Assembly: GCA_947172415.1 (NCBI GenBank)
Contig: OX359194.1
Location: 6,516,401-6,580,400, forward strand
Length of the DNA stretch: 64,000 bases
Source: Chondrosia reniformis
Lineage: Eukaryota > Porifera > Demospongiae > Chondrillida > Chondrillidae
Direction: 5' to 3'
Every line of letters begins with the position of its first letter. Within the stretch, counting starts at the first letter, position 1. Positions 56,101-64,000 of this stretch are shown here, in pieces. The notes below the pieces were generated by a model, which saw nothing but the letters and a program-made list of their open reading frames with translations, searched no databases and was not told the origin of the DNA. The position numbers and the translations under genes are program-made.

Positions 56101-59100
56101 ACCGCTTGTTCCATGTAGGATTGTTGGTCTTTGCGAGGGAGGATGTCCTTACAGAGGTGTTCCCTAATTCTAGGATGGCCATTGGGTCACAGAATTGGTG
56201 CCGAGAGGAATGAAGATTTACGGCCTTCTCCACTGTAAACAATGAATACAGGGGACAGTATGATAAATTTAGAGATCATAATATTTAAATTTTTCTCCCC
56301 TATTACTTTCAGGAAGGAGACACCGCACTGAAACCTTTAAACCATGCAGCAACAACCAAGGTGTAGAGGAAACTAATTAATTAATCAATTACCAATTTAA
56401 TTCCAGTAACAATCTACAGAAACTTTGCTAAGCTGTGCATTTCACTCACTCTACATTACACTAGATACGTACGTACATACGTATATGACACTTCTTAGGT
56501 ACACACATAATAGACATCAAATACTACTATAAAAGTACCTGTTACTTGAAGAAAACCCACATCCTTGATGGCCTTGTGAGTATTCAGCAGGTGCTACAGG
56601 AAGATACAAAGGTTATTAACAAATGCACCTAATATACCAACTCAGATGATTGGAATTATACCAATACAGCATCAATGTAGAATACTTTTACTACTTTTTA
56701 GAATTTGAATGGCAACCTGGTTTAATGTTTGTTTGCTTGTCAAATTGGCGCTTTAATTCTCTTCAAGGGGAGGCAAATACCATCCTGGCCCTTTAAAAAC
56801 CCTGACCATAACACATACGTACGTAGTTTATATCAGATTGAAGTATATATGTATTATGCAATTTGCAATTCAGGAATTCCAATCGAGAAGAGTAATAGTT
56901 TTTTTCAATTGCTTTTCTTTACAGATACACATCTAAGGGGTTTATAATTGACTTACATATTTCTTTCGAACCTCTGCCCAGTCTAAATAGAGTGGATGGT
57001 TTCCGAGTGAAACCCTGTTATCAGCTTCCCCCTCTGTCTCATGTGACCAAGCGGCTGCTGCTGTGCCAGTGATGGTTAGTAGAAAATGGATCTTCCCTTC
57101 TCCACTATCCAATGGAACTACCATCTCATGTGTCTCCTCGTGAGACAACTTGGACAAGTCAACAGATGTTCTATAGTTTCAGAATGGATATTCAATATAA
57201 TATTTATCCATTGTTCATATATACATGAAGCTATTAAAACAGACTATTCAGAATAAGATTTTAATTGTGAGTTGAACTCTTGTACCTGGTAAATAAAATG
57301 ACTTTACTTCTGCATAGACAAGTAGAAAATTGATTTTCTTTGTGCGACAGCACTGCCATTCAGACAAGAAATTGAACATTTCAATCCGTAGGCATTCATT
57401 AGCAGTGAATGGGGAAAGATATAACTAAATAGCTCTTTCTCTATTTCTATTTCTATTTAATTGGTTGTATTTCACTGCTAAATCAGATAAAGATCTGTGG
57501 ATCAAAATATCTGATTTCTGTGACTTAATAATGCTTTCGATGCTCACATTTTTTTTAACTATAAATGCAAAAGTTTCCCTTTCCATTTCCCTTTCCATTT
57601 GTGTATAAATAGGGTACAAGGATACTTGTAATAAGAAGGCAAGTACGTAGGTATTTCCTATTTCCTAAATACAATGTACACAAATTGGATGTTCACTCGT
57701 TACAATGACTAGCAAACAAGCAGACATGTGTCTGCAGCAAGCAATCCAAATACCTCAAATACATCATACAGTACTTTTTGGGTCAGTTGTCCAGATGCTG
57801 TGCAATCGGTAACTCGTGACTACCATTTGAGCAAAATTTCCCACTAGAATGATGTCACCATGCATGCGGCGATTACCGATTTCAATGTCTGGTCTGGACA
57901 ACCAACGCAAAGGTACTGACTGTACCGTACCTTCCCATGAAGTCATCTTTCTTCCAATCCTTATCCCAAACTTCAATGTGTAGTGTAGGGGAATCCCCTT
58001 CATAGAGCCTCAAGTCAAACTGTTCTTTCCATGTTGGGTTCAATGACTTTTGAATCACCTTACTCTTATAACGCTGACTGCCCAGCTTGAACTTACAGTA
58101 CGGATCACTTAGACCTGTAGTAGTAGATACAATTATATCACAGTAGGGCCAGCGCAATGCTGCATGACTGTATTAGAGTTCCCAATTTCAAGGTAGTTGA
58201 AATTGGGAGACTCCCTAGCCAATCAGTAACAAGACAGAATTTTTTGTGGCAGATTTTCACAAATTTTGCGGATAGATTGCAATTCGTGAAAATATTCTCT
58301 GTGAAATTTCTCGCTACATGATATCAACTTAGAAAATATCACAAGGGAGGATAAAATGTTGAGGACAACCTAGTTGAATATTTGTTTGCAATTAAAAATT
58401 GGTAATTTGACTGTTTGGAACATTAGGAGGGATATTTTAAGAGGTTATTCCCCTGTCCCTTAAAGAGACAGGTGGCTATGCTAACCAGACCAGACATACT
58501 GTAGTACGAGCCAGGAAAAGGTGACATCAGTAGTAGAGTGGTAAAGTGGTAATGTGGTAAAGTGGTGCCATGATAGGAAACTACAGCATGCAGCTACGTA
58601 TAAAAGTGACACTCTAGCTGCATGGTGTAGTTTTCCAGCTAAAAGTGACATCATTGGGTACAACTGACCATTGTCGTCCATAGGAGCCAGGTCCATTCCT
58701 TTTAAAAGTGTGACGTTCAATATGCTGTTCCACTGCTGCACTTTGGACACATTGACTGGTTTCTATGACAACAATGAATGAAACATTAGCTATGACATCA
58801 ACAGTTGGGGGACAAAGGTAAACTAGTGGGTGGGGCATATGGTATATGGGGTGGGGCACATGGGGTGGGGTATATGGTATATGGGGTGGGGCACATGGGG
58901 TGGGGTATATGGGGTAGGACACATGGAGTGGGGCACATGGAGTGAGCAGACACTGCATACGTATATACAAGTCCCAAACTATCAGTTTGTATAACTTTGC
59001 TATTTGCACTTTGAACTGGTACTGCACACATACTGTAACCAGTAACAAATGTAGGTGTCACATGCCACTAATGTACGAGGTCTCTGTTGGCAGCCAGTAT

Positions 59101-62100
59101 AGACTTACCTTCTTTTGGCTAGTTATGTGTTTCACCATTTCCATACTCTCTGATGATAAGGACTGCATTGTCACTTCAAATCCAACCACCAAATGACCCA
59201 AATCTTCATCTGTAGATCTGTCTTCTAGCACCAAATTTCGTGTCACCAAGCTAATATGAAGAAGAACCAATAACATCACATGACAGTCACATGACAGTCA
59301 CATGACAGTCACATGAGTGTCACATGACTATTGACTGTCCACTTACGTATCAAGTGGAATTTCAGAGATATATACATCTACTCCTCCCATGTAGTCGTCC
59401 ATCATCCCTCGATCGTAGTCGTACACCTTTATGTGCAGGGGCTCGTAGAGTGAGTTGGTCCATAGCATGAAGGCCTCCTCCCACTTGGGATTCAGGTCCC
59501 TCATTACTGTCCGACTGCGATACTTTTGATTGCCAATGCGGAATTTGACATACGGATCACTTGTTCCTTAAAGAATGGAAGACTTAATAAATCTTTCAGT
59601 AGCTAACAGCTTATCACGTGTATAAGTTGCTATATAAAACCAGTCTATTTGTAAAAGTGAATGCAGCTATCATTAAGACACAAAGTTAATAATCTGGTAG
59701 CTTACAACACAACAATGTACGTACACTGGACAGCTCAAATGTGCTAAACTAGGAAAGTGAGCAATAGGACATCACAACTTCTTGTGGCTCCCTCTCAATA
59801 TCGTACATATGCACTTAACTGGAAAGCAGGAGTTAATTTTACGATACACACACATGCAAAGGCTATGATGTACATAATATGGATATAATTGATGGGACTC
59901 ATTAGAGCTGTTCATACTCAACTAGAGGGTAAACTTCACATGCACAAGTGATACATAAACTGTCAAAAGAGACTTCATAAGCGTATACACACACACACAT
60001 ACACACACACACACACACACCATAAATAATGCAAAAATTTACATGTCTTGTTTGCCATGGTGAAGATTAAGGCTGGTTATCAGATATACACAAGTATATA
60101 CACAACCCATTTATATTAATTTACAATTGATTAGTTAATAGTAGCCATATTTATACACACATTTACAAGTTATAATGTGTGAAAATCATACATTATAGCT
60201 ACCACACTTGTTGAATTCAAATTCAGGCGGCTTATGACATACGTACATATAGAAAACACATTTCAGGTAAAGAACATTTGGTACATTCTGTAAAGTGGAA
60301 GCATTTCAGGGACACTCAATTGGTTTACAAGCAGACACTTACCACCTCTGTCTCTGATGGCGAGCTTCACTCCTTCTACGAGGTGAATGTGGATGGCGAA
60401 TAGGGAGCCTTGAGGAGCAACCAGAGAGGATCTTGACAAATTAATGGGTCGAACCTGCAAGGGTGAGCGGGTGCTATAGGAGCATGACAAGGAAGGGCGG
60501 CGGGACAGTTTCTTTACAGAGTATCACAGGGCAAAATACAATTTGGAGGGCAACCTAGTACAATGTCATTTGTTAATAAAATTTGGTGTAACCAGAGATT
60601 GATTACTTTGTACTTTACACATGTACTTCACATGTACTACGTACGTACATGTGACATAGGTATACTCTCACACTTCAATAGAAGAATACAGTCTATATAG
60701 AAGAACAACAGAAAACTAACAAATACAATTATTCACACCTTGCTTCCCATTTTTCCACATTCCACCTTGCTAAAGATAATATTATAATGAAGTTGACACA
60801 TATCTTGTAGGTATTCCATAAGGTGAATGTAGCCACCGAGGAATGCCCTAATGTCTACCTCATTTGTTAAATCATACATGCTATGTCTAATCTATAATAA
60901 ATATAGGGAAACTAAACCTAGTGAGAGCTTGGGATAAGGATACAGGAGTCTTCTCTTTCTTTTTTTGCTCCATGGGGCCAGACAGCTGTTTCTGGGAATT
61001 CCATCCTTCATCAGTGACCCTGGGAATCTTTGTCCTTTTGTTGATCTTGCTCTTTTGTGAATCCTTGGCTCTCTATGCTAAATCTAGGGGTCACGCATGA
61101 TGAAGCATGTTTGCTAAACCATGCTTACACAAGTAAGTCCCTATGTAATACATACATAACACATTAATTGGTTAAAAAAACCTATATATATTCAATTAAC
61201 GATAACAGTCAAAATACCAAACTATACGGTTATTGCATTACTACTCTAAACTGCATAGTCTCAATTAAGTTAATGTGCATTGTGTACACGTACGTATATA
61301 CATATATACGTATGCATAATGGTTGGTATAAACAACGTTATTACTTTCATAAAATCCATACAATTCTGGCCAGTACAGTAAGCTACTCAAGCTATGATGA
61401 GTACATTAACGAGCAATTATAAATAATTATAAAATATTCATTATAACAGGTACATTAATTTAATTTTCCCATTTACTTGGTTGATAATTGAAAAACATTT
61501 GTTATATGAATATCACAGGGTACAGACGAGTTCATCACATTTATTGTCAAAACAGAAATACCACAATTGGCTTATATACAGCTATGTATGTATCCGACTC
61601 AAAGAACACATACAAAAATGAATGTTGACATTATGACAAGCTATCATGTTTGCACTCACCTTATCCTCCATTTTGATCAGAGATGGTTCACCTAGACCAG
61701 GCTCCCCACCCTGGGGTACTGGGGTCTGTTGTCCCCCCTCCTCCTCCTCCTCCTCAAAGGAGGACTGATGGACGAGAACAGACGGTGGATGAGTATCCAA
61801 AGTGGGGGATTCTTTGGTGTCTAATGAAGGGCTGTGGTCTCCATGGGAACCATTTACCATTCTCCTTAGGAGCAGTGGGGAGGTGCTAGTGCTAGCCGGG
61901 TTGCTGTGCGAGGAGGTATCTTGTGATGATATATTACAAGAAATGCTGTGAGGCATTCTAGAGTTGCCGTGGTATGGGAGCACAGGTGGCGTGAGGGATC
62001 GCTTGTACGGCTCAGCTGCGAGCCTCCTGAAGGTAGCAACATTTAACGACCCTGGATCAAAGGATGCAGCGAGATCCATCGAATCCCCTTTCTTCTCCTT

Positions 62101-62357
62101 CTTGGACTTTTTAAAATGCATTTTAATCTTTTTGGCAAGGCCATGTCTATGTTTCTTGTTTGACGGTTCTACATATTCCGACTGGTTGGGACTTAGCCAA
62201 GCGCTCTCCGACCCTTCGCGAGTAAATTCTAGTACAAAACAAGAGTAGACATAAATTATCATTCCCAAGGCATATTTAGTAAGTCCATATGTGAAGTTGT
62301 ACTAAAATAGCCGCCACGTGATCGATTCCTACCTCCGTTTTGAGCATCATCATTCAT
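53140..62357 (-). CDS. Multiple C2 and transmembrane domain protein (MCTP)
   Basis: Seventeen exons on the minus strand, in order: 62357-62333, 62228-61660, 60454-60343, 59566-59347, 59250-59109, 58762-58669, 58114-57931, 57170-56957, 56593-56539, 56232-56094, 55998-55896, 55371-55075, 54765-54625, 53880-53729, 53644-53535, 53460-53363, 53214-53140. All phases agree; 909 residues. The N-terminus is basic and Ser-rich, with a run of Glu. Three C2 domains follow: C2A ([30 protein letters not shown]), C2B ([29 protein letters not shown]) and C2C ([24 protein letters not shown]). The C-terminal MCTP domain has two hydrophobic hairpins and [14 protein letters not shown]. Known role: Ca2+-binding ER protein shaping membranes and synaptic or endosomal traffic. 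C2C has lost the acidic residues of its second Ca2+ loop. Confidence 0.94.
58828..58935. repeat. G-rich minisatellite in MCTP intron 5
   Basis: Four to five irregular copies of a unit around CACATGGGGTGGGGTATATG. The plus strand has repeated GGGG runs. Confidence 0.8.
59272..59325. repeat. 11-bp tandem repeat in MCTP intron 4
   Basis: Four to five copies of CACATGACAGT. Related CACATGAGTGT words recur at about 53310-53350 in the last intron. Confidence 0.8.
59988..60020. repeat. CA dinucleotide run
   Basis: Simple AC repeat in MCTP intron 3. Confidence 0.9.
60905..61071 (-). repeat. Dispersed repeat family R1, copy 3
   Basis: In MCTP intron 2. Same orientation as the copies at 18235 and 20491, about 40 kb away. 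The minus-strand Lys-rich frame (TDEGWNSQK) is open. Confidence 0.75.
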
Positions 62358-62826
62358 TCCTTCCAGTGGTCCACTCAATTCAAAGTCATTAGCGTATATA
62401 TAGCCTTGGTGGTTTATAAGCCGAGCACGCACTGCTGATATATATACCTACCTAGTAGGCGACTTGTATGCGGAAACAAGAAGTTATTTACATTTCTTGA
62501 GTGGATTCATTGCGTCTGATGTAATTTCCGAATGTGCTTGTGACGTCATCAACTAACGGTTCTAATGTTACAATCTTTGTTCAGGCTTGTGAAAAACGAT
62601 ATATAATCATACAAGTGTTTTAACAGTTGTCTTAAAATCACTCATCGTATGTAGTTGCTGTGTTTTTGTGCTAACTCTAGTGAAAGATTTTAATTTGCAC
62701 AGTCATGCTCCTATTAGCTGCCATTTACTTATGACTTGAGGAATATGGTACAAACTAACACATATATAGCATATCATAAAAATAGACACTAATAAGTTGA
62801 CATATCCAAATAAAATGTACAAAACA
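62358..62826. promoter_or_regulatory. MCTP promoter region
   Basis: Between the MCTP start and the stop codon of the next gene on the same strand. On the minus strand a TATATATA lies at about 62403-62395, some 40 bp before the chosen start codon, and CTTATAAACC lies further upstream. No exon seen. Confidence 0.5.
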
Positions 62827-63560
62827 TTATAAACATGCAAAGGTTAGATGGCCATTGGTAGCCATGCTGAGAGATACCTCCATTGTGTTATCAGCTGCAC
62901 CTATTTTTACATTTTGAATACATCCATTGAATCCTGTTTCTGCTGCAACATTAATCACATTAAGGTTAGGAGCACCTCCTGTTAGAAAGACAATTAAATA
63001 CATGCTCAACTGGAGAATTATGTAATGCAATTACACTGACATACCTAAATATACAACTGTGCTAGCTGTTGGCACATTCAACATCACATTAGATCCAGGG
63101 GATGCCCCTGTAATTGCATTAAAGCCTTGCAATTCCAGAGTACCAATGCCACCAGTTCTATTAAAAAAGACATACACAAACAGTGTTGTGGTATTTCTAA
63201 TTGTTTGAGAATGAGCGTATGAATGAGAAGAGAACAGTTTGGAGAAATGGAGAGCAAACTGAATAAATGAATGACAAAGGTAATGTGTGACACAGAAGCT
63301 GATAATATACATAAACAGGAAGGAGGCATTGCTGTGACAATTGTAGCTCAGTAACCAGCTGTCCTGAGTTCACAATTCCTGGCAATTGCTTCTTCCCTCT
63401 TCATGGTATTTGAGGATGATTTTGGTTACTTGTGGTTTGATTATCATTTCGATTAATCATATGTTGCATAACTAACTGCTTGGCTATGACAGTGTAGGTT
63501 GCTCCAAGCTGTATTTCCAAAGGATGTTCTAAAACTCCTTCTCCTGATCCTAAGTCAAAC
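62827..63560 (-). CDS. Laminin-G-domain protein, C-terminal end
   Basis: Three last exons on the minus strand: 63560-63477, 63157-63045, 62978-62827 (stop TAA); earlier exons lie beyond what I can place. They encode the second half of one laminin G domain: FDLGSGEGVLEHPLEIQLGATYTVIAKQ, then GGIGTLELQGF, and the typical closing GFNGCIQNVKIG with one cysteine, followed by a short tail ending in CL. The middle donor GTTAGT was chosen because it alone gives the right phase. Such domains bind glycans, laminin receptors or steroids in extracellular matrix and surface proteins (laminin alpha, agrin, perlecan, neurexin types). Which of these cannot be told from one domain. Confidence 0.75.
63335..63470 (+). 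mobile_element. tRNA-derived SINE (family S1), shortened head
   Basis: In an intron of the laminin-G gene, ending six bases from its donor. Contains TAGCTCAGTAACCAGCTGTC and the best tail of the family (GGTTACTTGTGGTTTGATTA then TCATTTCGATTAATCATATG). Confidence 0.7.
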
Positions 63561-64000
63561 CTGTGAGGCACACAATATAAGAAACAGTTGGTAACACCAC
63601 TTTATAATCACTATCCATGGCACATAACAGCTAATTTGAGAAGAGAGTTAATTGCACTTGGCCTGTGAAGACTTTGGTCACTTGGCGGTCTGGTATATAT
63701 AATACATTCCAGTGAATATTTACTTATACTAGCTAAATATAAGTGTATATACATTTGACTGTCAGCCTGCATTTGTACAATACAGTTACGTAGTAAGTTT
63801 GCATTATGTACATGAAATTGTGTTATTAAGTCTAGTCTAAGAATTTTGTGTTCTTGAGTCTAGACTAAGAAATTCACTTGAGTCTTTTGCTTATTTAGAC
63901 ATAATAACCATTTTTTGAAATATGGTGTTCTAGATTGTTCATATATGATAATCATGGTTCAAAGGGATTACAACATTCACATGTACATGGCCATGCACAA
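63561..64000. other. Intron or upstream region of the laminin-G gene
   Basis: AT-rich. I could not place a further exon. A word around 63669-63712 (GACTTTGGTCACTTGG) recurs near 51740 in IFT46 intron 7, which suggests another old repeat. Confidence 0.4.

Overview
The window looks like nuclear DNA of an early-branching animal, most probably a demosponge (Amphimedon-like). That is an inference from content, not a database match: compact, AT-rich, intron-rich genes with clean GT-AG junctions, animal-type families (filamins, IFT46, MCTP, C9orf72, PRSS16-like peptidases), and small intergenic gaps. All gene models were joined by hand from open frames and splice junctions. Every complete model keeps frame through all of its junctions.

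Layout. 1-2209 (+): C-terminal half of a HELZ2/UPF1-like helicase. 3057-5372 (-): unrecognised type I membrane protein. Its start codon lies 77 bp from that of 5450-9014 (+), the first of two tandem serine carboxypeptidases of the PRSS16 (S28) family; the second is 9440-13648 (+). 13.6-18.7 kb: no recognisable gene, but unexplained duplicated blocks. 18674-25980 and 26501-33513 (+): two tandem filamin genes. 33691-37621 (+): C9orf72-like DENN protein. 37881-39351 (+): ribonucleotide reductase small subunit. 40347-47625 and 47792-48890 (+): tandem thioredoxin genes, the first with a 4.4-kb P-superfamily DNA transposon in intron 2. 48952-52485 (+): intraflagellar transport protein IFT46. 53140-62357 (-): MCTP, a three-C2-domain ER/membrane protein. 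62827-63560 (-): C-terminal end of a laminin-G-domain protein.

Three tandem pairs (peptidases, filamins, thioredoxins) dominate the window. The pairs show local homogenisation, intron gain or loss, and a transposon insertion that can be dated relative to the duplication. Most genes carry an intronic minisatellite with its own unit length (11 to 38 bp). Three times a repeated unit includes a 3' splice site. The clearest case is IFT46 intron 5, where 29 copies of a 30-bp unit repeat both the acceptor and the first codons of exon 6 in frame.

The best candidates for something undescribed are: the two-gene P-like transposon (a transposase without a visible THAP finger plus a convergent second gene resembling the C-terminal part of such transposases); the acceptor-spanning repeat of IFT46; and a perfect RFX X-box for IFT46 placed inside the last codons of the upstream thioredoxin gene.
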